Source of the DNA: Bacteroidota bacterium
GTDB lineage: Bacteria; Bacteroidota; Rhodothermia; Rhodothermales; UBA10348
NCBI GenBank assembly: GCA_004356265.1
Contig: SMXK01000219.1
Coordinates: forward strand, 1 to 15,560
Direction: 5' to 3'
DNA length: 15,560 bases
Within the stretch, counting starts at the first letter, position 1. Every line of letters begins with the position of its first letter. This document shows, piece after piece, positions 7,723 through 14,863 of this stretch. Below the pieces are notes generated by a model. It was given only the letters and a program-made list of their open reading frames with translations, had not been told where the DNA came from and ran no database searches. The position numbers were made by a program, and so were the translations under genes.

Positions 7723-8888
7723 TGGCGACGTTACAGGAAGCCTTTATCGTGAGCGCTGTTCGGACTGCAGTGGGGAAAGCCCCGCGAGGCACGCTTCGAA
7801 ATGTACGCCCCGAACAACTTGGTGCCGCCGTCGTGATTGAAGCGATCAAACGAGCGGGTTCATTCAATCCTGAAGAGATCGATGACGTATTGGTGGGCTG
7901 CGCTATGCCTGAAGGATCCCAGGGATTAAATATGGGGCGTATCATTGCCGCAGCGGCCGGTCTTCCGGTGTCCGTACCCGGGGCGACGGTAAATAGATTC
8001 TGCTCTTCGGGACTTCAGACTATTGCCATGGCAACGCAGTCCATCATAGCGGGATTTTCAGATGTTATGGTCGCCGGCGGAGTAGAGTCCATGAGTCGGG
8101 TGCCCATGGCCGGTTATTATTATCAGCCGGACCCCACGTTATCAGCGTCTCATCCCGAATATTATGTGTCCATGGGAAATACCGCTGAAGTTGTCGCTGA
8201 GCGCTACAATATTTCACGCGACGATCAGGATGCCTTTGCGCTGAACTCACATGAAAAAGCCCTGGCTGCTATTAAGGCGGGATACTTCAGTGATGAAATA
8301 GTCCCGATCGAAGTAGAGTCAAGAAACGGGACCGGGCGTTCGTTCAGTACTGATGAAGGACCCCGGGCGGGTTCGACGCTTGAAGCGCTTGCGCGCTTGA
8401 GACCGGTCTTTCGAGCCGGAGGCACCGTTACTGCCGGTAATTCCTCTCAATTATCTGATGGCGCCGCGGCAACCGTATTGATGAGCGGGAATAAAGTGAA
8501 AGAATTGGGAATAAATCCGGTAGCACGGCTGCTCGGATTCGCAGTAGCGGGTGTGGCCCCCGAAATAATGGGCATTGGACCTGTTGAAGCGGTTCCCAAG
8601 GTTCTCAGGCAAACGGGACTCAGCCTGTCCGATATCGATCTGATAGAACTAAATGAGGCCTTTGCTTCACAATCTCTGGCGGTGATTCGAGAGTTGGGCC
8701 TGGATCCTGAAATTGTTAATGTGAATGGTGGCGCGATTGCTCTCGGTCACCCGCTTGGTTGCACCGGCGCTAAACTTACAACCACTCTGATTTATGAAAT
8801 GCGACGCCGAAAAGCACGATATGGCTTGTGTACGATGTGTATCGGTGGGGGAATGGGGGCGGCAGCGGTCATTGAAAACCTGACATGA
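7722..8888 (+). CDS. fadA: Acetyl-CoA acyltransferase (3-ketoacyl-CoA thiolase)
   Basis: The protein has 388 residues and carries out thiolysis of 3-ketoacyl-CoA, closing the beta-oxidation cycle. The catalytic residues are in their usual places: nucleophile Cys94 (NRFCSSGLQ), His343 (GGAIALGHPLGCTGA) and Cys373 (MCIGGGMG). The length is the same as typical FadA. The ATG at 7722 shares its A with the stop of the preceding gene (TGATG). An in-frame TTG one codon earlier is not needed. Pairing with a fused dehydrogenase/hydratase upstream and fadE downstream matches the fadN-fadA-fadE arrangement of Bacillus. Domain motifs alone do not separate degradative from biosynthetic thiolase, but the neighbours make the degradative role clear. 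Confidence 0.93.
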   Translation: MATLQEAFIVSAVRTAVGKAPRGTLRNVRPEQLGAAVVIEAIKRAGSFNPEEIDDVLVGCAMPEGSQGLNMGRIIAAAAGLPVSVPGATVNRFCSSGLQTIAMATQSIIAGFSDVMVAGGVESMSRVPMAGYYYQPDPTLSASHPEYYVSMGNTAEVVAERYNISRDDQDAFALNSHEKALAAIKAGYFSDEIVPIEVESRNGTGRSFSTDEGPRAGSTLEALARLRPVFRAGGTVTAGNSSQLSDGAAATVLMSGNKVKELGINPVARLLGFAVAGVAPEIMGIGPVEAVPKVLRQTGLSLSDIDLIELNEAFASQSLAVIRELGLDPEIVNVNGGAIALGHPLGCTGAKLTTTLIYEMRRRKARYGLCTMCIGGGMGAAAVIENLT

Positions 8889-8889
8889 C

Positions 8890-8921
8890 GAATCGGTGCT
8901 GGCCCTGACCAACGCCGATTC
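8890..8921 (+). promoter_or_regulatory. Stable hairpin between fadA and fadE
   Basis: GAATCGGTG (8890-8898) pairs with CGCCGATTC (8913-8921): nine base pairs including one G-T wobble. After a C/A mismatch (8899/8912), TGG (8900-8902) pairs with CCA (8909-8911) around a 6-nt loop. No T-tract follows, so it is not a standard terminator. It starts two bases after the fadA stop and sits 28 nt before the fadE start. It may protect or process the mRNA, or attenuate expression of fadE and the genes beyond it. Confidence 0.55.
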
Positions 8922-8940
8922 CTCAATTAACAGCTCAACC

Positions 8941-8944
8941 GGAG
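8941..8944 (+). promoter_or_regulatory. Ribosome binding site deciding the fadE start
   Basis: GGAG lies 5 nt before the ATG at 8950 and 8 nt before the ATG at 8953. The frame also opens at a GTG at 8896, but that codon lies inside the hairpin stem, has no Shine-Dalgarno, and would add a polar leader before the membrane segment. Confidence 0.6.
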
Positions 8945-8949
8945 ATAAT

Positions 8950-11409
8950 ATGATGGACGCCTTTATTAGCGATTTACTGTTGACAATTCCACCCTGGGTC
9001 ATGCCAATATTGATCGCAGTAACTGTTTCGTTGTTGGGGTATTTCGGTGCTGGTATCAGAATATGGGTTGCAGGTACAGCGATTTTCTTCTATCTCCTCG
9101 GGGCTTCAACCGGGTTGTGGTTCGGGCTTCTTGTTATCGCAATTTTATTCGGTGTCCCGCTGGTTCGAAGGCTTTTATCTGGCTTGATCATGCGGATCGT
9201 TGAGTTGTTAAAATTTTTACCGTCAATTTCTCAAACCGAGCAAGAGGCGATTGACGCAGGTACCGTATGGGTAGAAGGAGAACTCTTTTCCGGTAAACCG
9301 AATTTCAAGCGGATATTGAATGAAGGATATCCCGGTCTTACCGAAAAAGAGCAGGCCTTTTTAGATGGCCCGGTTCAGGAAATTTGTGACGCGGTAGATG
9401 ATTGGACTGTCCACAAAAATCGAGAATTGCCTCCACACGTGTGGGATTTGCTCAGAAAACACCGGTTGTTCGGGATGATCATAGCCGAAGAATACGGGGG
9501 TCTTGGTTTTTCAGCCTCGGCAAACAGCGCGGTTGTAGGTAAAATGGCTGCCGCAAATACCACTCTTGGAATTACTGTAATGGTGCCTAACTCTTTGGGA
9601 CCAGCCGAGTTAATCACGCATTATGGGACTCAGAAGCAGAAAGATTATTACTTGCCGAGACTAGCCTCTCACGAAGAGATTCCAGCGTTCGGACTTACTG
9701 AACCACAGGCCGGGTCGGACGCCGGAGCGATCACCAGCAATGGGGTGGTATTTCGGGGGGACGACGGCGTGTTATATCTGAAGCTGAACTGGAGAAAGCG
9801 TTACATCACGCTGATTTCGGTGGCGACCGTAATCGGACTGGCCTTTAAGCTCAGGGATCCGGAGAACTTGCTAGGGCTGGGCGAAAATCCGGGAATAACG
9901 TGCGCACTGATCAACACCAACTTACCGGGTGTAGACAATTCCAGGCGACACGATCCTATGGGAATCCCGTTCCATAATGGGCCCACTACGGGAGTGGATG
10001 TAATCCTACCTCTTGAAGATACGATTATAGGTGGAGCCAAAGGTGCGGGACAGGGATGGAAAATGTTAATGGAATCGCTGGCTGCAGGCCGGGGCATTTC
10101 CCTTCCGGCAGCCAGTACATTCAGTGCCAAAATGGTGGCGAGGTTGGTAGGAGCTCATGGTGTGGTGCGAAGGCAGTTTGGCTTGTCGATTGGCAAATTC
10201 GAAGGCGTCGAGGAAAAAATCGCCGAAATCGCCGGGTTCACATATATCCTGGAGGCTGCCAGGAGGTATACAAACGGTGCGTTGGATGAGGGCGGAAAAC
10301 CGGCGGTAGTGACGGCCATTATGAAATACAATGCCACGGAGTTGTATCGAAAAATTATCAATAATGGCATGGACATATTGGGAGGAAACGCAATCTCAAT
10401 GGGCCCACGAAATGTATTGGCGCTTTCGTATATCAATACACCAATCGGAATAACGGTGGAAGGCGCAAATATTCTGACCCGAACACTGATTATTTTCGGG
10501 CAGGGAGCTATCCGTTCGCACCAGTTCATACTGGATGAAATTCAGTCTCTCACGGATAAAGACGTGACGAGGTTTGACCGCGCATTTTGGGGGCATATAG
10601 GCCTGGTGAATCGAAACATTTTCCGCGCCTTGTTTCTTTCTGTTACGCGAGGCCGACTTGCGTCATCCCCTGTGAGGGGGCCTTCCGCACGTTATTTCAG
10701 AAAACTTGCCTGGGCCTCGGCTTCCTTCGCAGTGATGGCGGATGTGGCGCTTTTTTCCCTTGGCGGAGAACTAAAAAGAAAGGAAAAACTCACCGGTAGG
10801 TATGCGGATATATTTTCGTGGTTATATCTCGGCGCGGCGGTTTTGAAGAGGTTCGAAGCCGAAGGACAGCGAAAGGAAGACGAAGCGTTTATGGAATGGT
10901 CAATGGACTATGCCTTCGCCCGAATCCAGGAGGGATTTGATGGACTGTTTTCGAACTTCACCGTTCCCGGTATTTCGTGGATTTTGCAGGGTCCAGTCGG
11001 ATTATGGTCAAGAATAAACCGCTTTGGACGAGGACCGTCGGATAAAACCGGGCATCAGATTGCAGTTGCACTGCAAACCCCTGGCAACCAAAGAGACAGG
11101 CACACAGACGGAATATACCTGCCAACCTCGGATCAGAAACCGCTCGGTCGAATGGATAAGGCTATGACGGCTTGTTTTGAGGCAGACAAGTTGTTGTCGA
11201 TTGTAAAAAAAGCATCTCGAAATGGCTCGATAAAAAGAGGTTCAATTCCGGATATGGTAGCTGAGGCCGTCGATCACGGTATCATTTCCGCAGGCGAGGC
11301 AGAACGTATCGAGGTCTCGGAGGCACTGCGCGAAGATGCAATTCAAGTCGACGATTTTTCTATTGAAGAATACAAGGTTTCAATTTCGAGAAACACAGTT
11401 GAACAGTAG
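8950..11409 (+). CDS. fadE: Membrane-anchored acyl-CoA dehydrogenase, FadE type
   Basis: The protein has 819 residues and catalyses FAD-dependent introduction of the 2,3 double bond, the first oxidation in the cycle. The N-terminus has about three hydrophobic segments (about residues 13-33, 37-53 and 55-73). Next comes SQTEQEAIDAGTVW...ELFSGKPNF, nearly the same as the start of the soluble part of E. coli FadE. Dehydrogenase motifs include NSLGPAELITHYGTQ, FGLTEPQAGSDAGAI and WRKRYITL. ITVEGANILTR contains Glu504, the likely catalytic base by position. The C-terminal part, from about residue 560, corresponds to the DUF1974 region found only in FadE-type enzymes and ends with IQVDDFSIEEY, like E. 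coli. The length matches E. coli FadE (814). Electrons should pass to an ETF-like carrier, which is not encoded in this window. The alternative start at 8953 differs by one residue. Confidence 0.93.
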   Translation: MMDAFISDLLLTIPPWVMPILIAVTVSLLGYFGAGIRIWVAGTAIFFYLLGASTGLWFGLLVIAILFGVPLVRRLLSGLIMRIVELLKFLPSISQTEQEAIDAGTVWVEGELFSGKPNFKRILNEGYPGLTEKEQAFLDGPVQEICDAVDDWTVHKNRELPPHVWDLLRKHRLFGMIIAEEYGGLGFSASANSAVVGKMAAANTTLGITVMVPNSLGPAELITHYGTQKQKDYYLPRLASHEEIPAFGLTEPQAGSDAGAITSNGVVFRGDDGVLYLKLNWRKRYITLISVATVIGLAFKLRDPENLLGLGENPGITCALINTNLPGVDNSRRHDPMGIPFHNGPTTGVDVILPLEDTIIGGAKGAGQGWKMLMESLAAGRGISLPAASTFSAKMVARLVGAHGVVRRQFGLSIGKFEGVEEKIAEIAGFTYILEAARRYTNGALDEGGKPAVVTAIMKYNATELYRKIINNGMDILGGNAISMGPRNVLALSYINTPIGITVEGANILTRTLIIFGQGAIRSHQFILDEIQSLTDKDVTRFDRAFWGHIGLVNRNIFRALFLSVTRGRLASSPVRGPSARYFRKLAWASASFAVMADVALFSLGGELKRKEKLTGRYADIFSWLYLGAAVLKRFEAEGQRKEDEAFMEWSMDYAFARIQEGFDGLFSNFTVPGISWILQGPVGLWSRINRFGRGPSDKTGHQIAVALQTPGNQRDRHTDGIYLPTSDQKPLGRMDKAMTACFEADKLLSIVKKASRNGSIKRGSIPDMVAEAVDHGIISAGEAERIEVSEALREDAIQVDDFSIEEYKVSISRNTVEQ

Positions 11410-11456
11410 CGGGTACAAAACAATCTTTATCACATCCTGAGCAGAAAACAGAATCC

Positions 11457-11651
11457 ATGGCTACTGACGCAATGAACGAAAGCTGGAGGAGAATCCTCGA
11501 GCAAATACAATCCGTCTGGACCGAAATCGAGTTCGACGATAAGGAGTTGAAAAAAGCCCGTGGAAACTTGAGGGTAATGATTGATCTTATTCAGCAACAA
11601 ACGGGTGAGCCCAGGGAAGACATCCTGCAGAAAATCACGTCGTTCTTATAG
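11457..11651 (+). CDS. Small CsbD-like protein
   Basis: The protein has 64 residues and is predicted soluble and mostly helical. The pattern is W-x-x-I-x-x-x-x-x-x-x-W near residues 10-21, an acidic FDDKEL, then KARGN-x-x-x-x-I-x-x-IQQQTGE and a C-terminal helix. It resembles the CsbD family of small stress proteins (W-x-x-I...W...D-D-L...G...L...IQ...G-x-x-x-E), although several consensus positions differ. CsbD proteins have no defined biochemical role. The gene lies in the same direction, 47 nt after fadE and 23 nt before the ATG of the carboxyltransferase gene, so it is very likely part of the operon. No strong Shine-Dalgarno is visible. A second ATG at 11472 is possible. Reality as a gene is supported by spacing and by residue pattern; the family call is tentative. 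Confidence 0.6.
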   Translation: MATDAMNESWRRILEQIQSVWTEIEFDDKELKKARGNLRVMIDLIQQQTGEPREDILQKITSFL

Positions 11652-11674
11652 GGCTCTGTAAAGGCTTGAGACAG

Positions 11675-13360
11675 ATGGCCATCAATCTGAAACTTGGTAC
11701 TACCGCCAAGTCTGACGCTCCGAAATTCCGCGAACGTGAAGCAGCCTACGCACTCCTGTTGCAGTCACTTGACGACAGGAGGTCGAAAATAGAGCTCGGT
11801 GGCGGGGAGTCCCGGCAGAAAAGGGAGCACGATCGAGGCAAACTTCTCGCTCGTGAGAGGGTAACCCGGCTCCTTGACGACGGAACTCAGTTTTTCGAAC
11901 TTGGGACGTTCGCGGCCGAAGGCATGTACGCCGATGAAGGGGGATGCCCGGCAGCAGGAACGGTAATGGGTATTGGACGCGTGTCTGGTCGTCTATGCAT
12001 GATCGTCGCCAACGATGCGACCGTAAAAGCTGGAGCGTGGTTTCCCATCACGGCGAAAAAAAATCTTCGGGCGCAAGAAATTGCTCTGGAAAATCACCTT
12101 CCGATAATTTATCTGGTTGATTCTGCAGGGGTATTTTTACCGCGGCAGGACGAAATCTTCCCGGATCGTGATCACTTCGGACGCATTTTTCGAAATAACG
12201 CCGTTTTGTCGGCGAAAGGTATACCACAAATCGCGGCCATTATGGGAAGTTGCGTGGCTGGCGGAGCTTATCTGCCAATCATGAGCGACGAAGCCTTAAT
12301 CGTAGAAGGGACGGGTTCGGTCTTTCTGGCAGGGCCCTTTTTGGTCAAAGCAGCGATTGGTGAAACTGTAGACAAAGAGGTACTTGGTGGCGCAGTATCT
12401 ACTACGGAAATTTCAGGCGTTACAGATTACAAGGTGAAAAATGACGAGGAGGCTCTGGCCCGGATTAGGGACCTCGTCGGCAGGTACGGAGAACGACCCA
12501 AAGCTGGCTTTGACCGCATAAAGGCGATCGAGCCTGCATTCCCGGCGAGTGAAATATACGGAATAATGCCGGTAACCGGTGCCGAACCGTACGATATGGA
12601 GGAAGTTCTGGCCCGAATTATTGATGATGGTTCCTGGAATCCGTACAAAGATGGATACGGTAAAACCCTCTTGACCGGATTTGCCAGAATCGACGGATGG
12701 AGCGTCGGTATCGTCGCTAATCAAAGGTTGATGGTGCGAGCCAAAAGCGGCTCAGCTGCTCAAACCGACGAGATGCAGGCCGGCGGGGTCATCTACTCTG
12801 ACTCAGCCAACAAGGCAGCGCGGTTTATTATGAACTGCAACCAGAAAAGAATTCCGCTGGTCTTTATTCAGGATGTAAGCGGATTCATGGTAGGATCCCG
12901 GGCAGAACACGGAGGCATCATCAAGGACGGTGCAAAAATGGTCAGTGCCGTTGCCAACAGCGTCGTTCCGAAATTTACAATTGTGGTAGGTAATTCGTAC
13001 GGTGCAGGTAATTACGCGATGTGTGGCCGCGCCTATGATCCCCGATTAATGCTGGCGTGGCCAACGGCCAGAATTGCTGTGATGGGTGGAGCTCAAGCGG
13101 CAAAAACCCTCATGCAAATTCGATCCGCAAAGCTGAAACGCTCGGGCGAAACGCTCAATCCCGATGATGAGCAAGCCCTTCTCGATAAAATTCGACAGCG
13201 CTACGACGATCAGACCTCGCCCGTGTACGCTGCAGCCAGATTATGGGTTGATGAGATCATAAAACCGGAACTCACCCGTGAGTGGATTTCAATAGGAATA
13301 GAGACAGCCAACCATAACCCTGAGATTCCTGTATTCAATCCCGGAATTATTCAAACGTAA
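11675..13360 (+). CDS. Acyl-CoA carboxylase carboxyltransferase (beta) subunit
   Basis: The protein has 561 residues from the ATG at 11675; an in-frame TTG at 11666 is rejected for lack of a ribosome site. It belongs to the biotin-dependent carboxyltransferase family and transfers CO2 from carboxybiotin to an acyl-CoA. The N-terminal crotonase-like half has RGKLLARERV, NDATVKAGAWFP and GSCVAGGAYLPIMSDE (the acyl-CoA oxyanion region). The C-terminal half has DVSGFMVGSRAEHGGI and GNSYGAGNYAMCGRAYDPR. The stretch with PRQDEIFPDRDHFGRIF and FLAGPFLVKAAIGE places it nearer the methylcrotonyl-CoA carboxylase beta type than classic PccB. It also resembles beta subunits common in Flavobacteriia. No biotin carboxylase/biotin carrier subunit is in the window. 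The substrate (methylcrotonyl-, propionyl- or another acyl-CoA) is unresolved. The stop shares a base with the next ATG (TAATG). Confidence 0.85.
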   Translation: MAINLKLGTTAKSDAPKFREREAAYALLLQSLDDRRSKIELGGGESRQKREHDRGKLLARERVTRLLDDGTQFFELGTFAAEGMYADEGGCPAAGTVMGIGRVSGRLCMIVANDATVKAGAWFPITAKKNLRAQEIALENHLPIIYLVDSAGVFLPRQDEIFPDRDHFGRIFRNNAVLSAKGIPQIAAIMGSCVAGGAYLPIMSDEALIVEGTGSVFLAGPFLVKAAIGETVDKEVLGGAVSTTEISGVTDYKVKNDEEALARIRDLVGRYGERPKAGFDRIKAIEPAFPASEIYGIMPVTGAEPYDMEEVLARIIDDGSWNPYKDGYGKTLLTGFARIDGWSVGIVANQRLMVRAKSGSAAQTDEMQAGGVIYSDSANKAARFIMNCNQKRIPLVFIQDVSGFMVGSRAEHGGIIKDGAKMVSAVANSVVPKFTIVVGNSYGAGNYAMCGRAYDPRLMLAWPTARIAVMGGAQAAKTLMQIRSAKLKRSGETLNPDDEQALLDKIRQRYDDQTSPVYAAARLWVDEIIKPELTREWISIGIETANHNPEIPVFNPGIIQT

Positions 13361-13794
13361 TGACGGACGGTTCAATCATCTGGAAAAAACCGATTTCGCT
13401 GGAGTGGCTCAAGTCGTTTTCCGAAGGGTCAATGGTGAGTCATCTCGGAATCGAGTTTCTCGAAATCGGGCCAGACTTCCTTGTTGCGCGTTTACCGGTA
13501 GATTCCCGAACGCATCAACCGATCGGCCTGCTTCATGGTGGCGCGTCCGTCGCGCTCGCGGAAACTGTTGCAAGTACGGCGGCCTATTGCAGTGTCGAGG
13601 AAGGATATATTGCGGTTGGTATAGAAATAAACGCCAATCACTTGCGGAAAATAGTAACCGGTTGGGTGACGGCGACAGCCACTCCAGTCCATCTTGGGAA
13701 AACTACACAGGTCTGGGAGACAAAAATCAGAGACGATGAGAATCACTTGATCTGTATCAGTCGCATGACACTGTCTATTTTGAATCAACGATAG
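13360..13794 (+). CDS. Hotdog-fold acyl-CoA thioesterase (YdiI/MenI-like)
   Basis: The protein has 144 residues. It closely follows E. coli YdiI/MenI over its whole length: an N-terminal IIWKKPISLEWL, VDSRTHQPIGLLHGGASVALAET, VGIEINANHLR, and PVHLGKTTQVW. The catalytic set of that family is kept as Gln53, His59 and Glu68, with the same spacing as Gln48/His54/Glu63 of E. coli. These enzymes hydrolyse acyl- or aroyl-CoA thioesters. In E. coli the physiological substrate is 1,4-dihydroxy-2-naphthoyl-CoA in menaquinone synthesis. Here the gene ends a beta-oxidation operon and overlaps the carboxyltransferase by one base, so a role in releasing CoA from poorly metabolised acyl-CoAs is more likely, although a menaquinone role cannot be excluded. 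The symbol is withheld for this reason. Confidence 0.85.
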   Translation: MTDGSIIWKKPISLEWLKSFSEGSMVSHLGIEFLEIGPDFLVARLPVDSRTHQPIGLLHGGASVALAETVASTAAYCSVEEGYIAVGIEINANHLRKIVTGWVTATATPVHLGKTTQVWETKIRDDENHLICISRMTLSILNQR

Positions 13795-13858
13795 ATCGGA
13801 AAGACGATTCGACTCAACGAGTCAAGCTGGTTGTTATGGCATGCGAGAGGCTCTGCGC

Positions 13859-14863
13859 CTACCGGGCTACCAGGAGTTGGAAACTGAATAGATTCGCTTC
13901 ATCAGTCCACGCGCGGGTTACATCAAATCCAGCCTGATCAGCTAGGACCTCGAATTCCTTCAAGGTGTATTTGTGGGAGTATTCGGTACAGATTTTATCT
14001 CCTGAACGGAACGAAAATGAACAGTCTCCAACGTCTACGACCATGTCTACATCCGCGACCAGGTACATTTCGATGCGACCATCGATCTCATTGTATGTAG
14101 CCTCATGAGAAAAATGATCTAAAATAAAATTAGAATCAAATCGGCGGTTGATATGCGCGAGTATATTCAAATTAAATGCAGCTGTGACCCCGAGCGAATC
14201 GTTGTAAGCAGGTAATAAGATGTCGAGACTTTTCTTTAGATCAACGCCAATCATCAAATGCCCCCCGCGACCGAGCATTTCACGGATTCGGACTAAAAAG
14301 TTTATGGCATCTGTACGTTCGAAATTTCCAATAGTGGAGCCCGGGAAAAACACGGCAAATTGCTCGGACGCCACATCTTCAAGGCCAAGATCAATTCGCG
14401 CGGAATAGTCTGCGCAAACAGGGAGCACGGTCAAACTCGGGAAATCCATCTTGATTCGTTCCGCCGCTTTCAGGAGGTGCTCCCTCGAAATGTCTATGGG
14501 TATATATGTGGATATCGAATCGATTTTCCTGAGCAAGTCGTGAGTCTTTTCGCTGCTCCCGGATCCGTATTCGACGAGAATTACGTCGTCAGGGAGTTCT
14601 TCTTTGATTTCACCCACAATGCTCTCGAGAAGCATCCTTTCGGTTCGGGTAGGATAATACTCGTCGAGTTTCGTAATCTGATCGAAGAGTATAGACCCCG
14701 CTTTGTCATAAAATAACTTTGAAGGGAGCACCTGGAAATCAGAACTCAGCCCTGTTATCACCTCTGTTAACGAATCGTCCACGTCGGGCGTCAGGTCCAG
14801 GTATAAAACCGCCCTCTCAGTAGTAACTTCCATAACTTGATACGGTAATGACTGATCAGGCAT
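13859..14863 (-). CDS. egtD: L-histidine N-alpha-methyltransferase (ergothioneine)
   Basis: The protein has 334 residues. It trimethylates histidine to hercynine with three SAM, the first step of ergothioneine synthesis. The EgtD family is recognisable end to end: FYDKAGSILFDQI, EYYPTRTE, SAM-binding VEYGSGSSEKT (98-107), PIDIS (122-126), FFPGSTIGNF, AYNDSLGVTAAFN, RIEMYL and CTEYSHKYT. The residues that bind histidine in the mycobacterial enzyme (Tyr56, Asn166, Tyr206, Met252, Glu282, Ser284) appear to be present as Tyr70, Asn180, Tyr220, Met266, Glu294 and Ser296. The frame is open further upstream, to 14992, but that part lies inside egtB. The ATG at 14863 gives family length and an 8-nt overlap (ATGCCTGA) with the egtB stop, indicating translational coupling. 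Confidence 0.93.
   Translation of the reverse strand: MPDQSLPYQVMEVTTERAVLYLDLTPDVDDSLTEVITGLSSDFQVLPSKLFYDKAGSILFDQITKLDEYYPTRTERMLLESIVGEIKEELPDDVILVEYGSGSSEKTHDLLRKIDSISTYIPIDISREHLLKAAERIKMDFPSLTVLPVCADYSARIDLGLEDVASEQFAVFFPGSTIGNFERTDAINFLVRIREMLGRGGHLMIGVDLKKSLDILLPAYNDSLGVTAAFNLNILAHINRRFDSNFILDHFSHEATYNEIDGRIEMYLVADVDMVVDVGDCSFSFRSGDKICTEYSHKYTLKEFEVLADQAGFDVTRAWTDEANLFSFQLLVAR

Noticed and set aside
8896..8949. GTG at 8896 as a longer start for fadE.
   Set aside because: It falls within a hairpin stem, lacks a ribosome site, and adds a polar leader; GGAG before the ATG pair at 8950/8953 fits better.
13795..13858. Possible bidirectional terminator between the converging operons (GACTC-aac-GAGTC at 13811-13823).
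   Set aside because: The stem is only 5 bp, and no T-tract follows on either strand. I cannot support a terminator here, although one is expected somewhere near.
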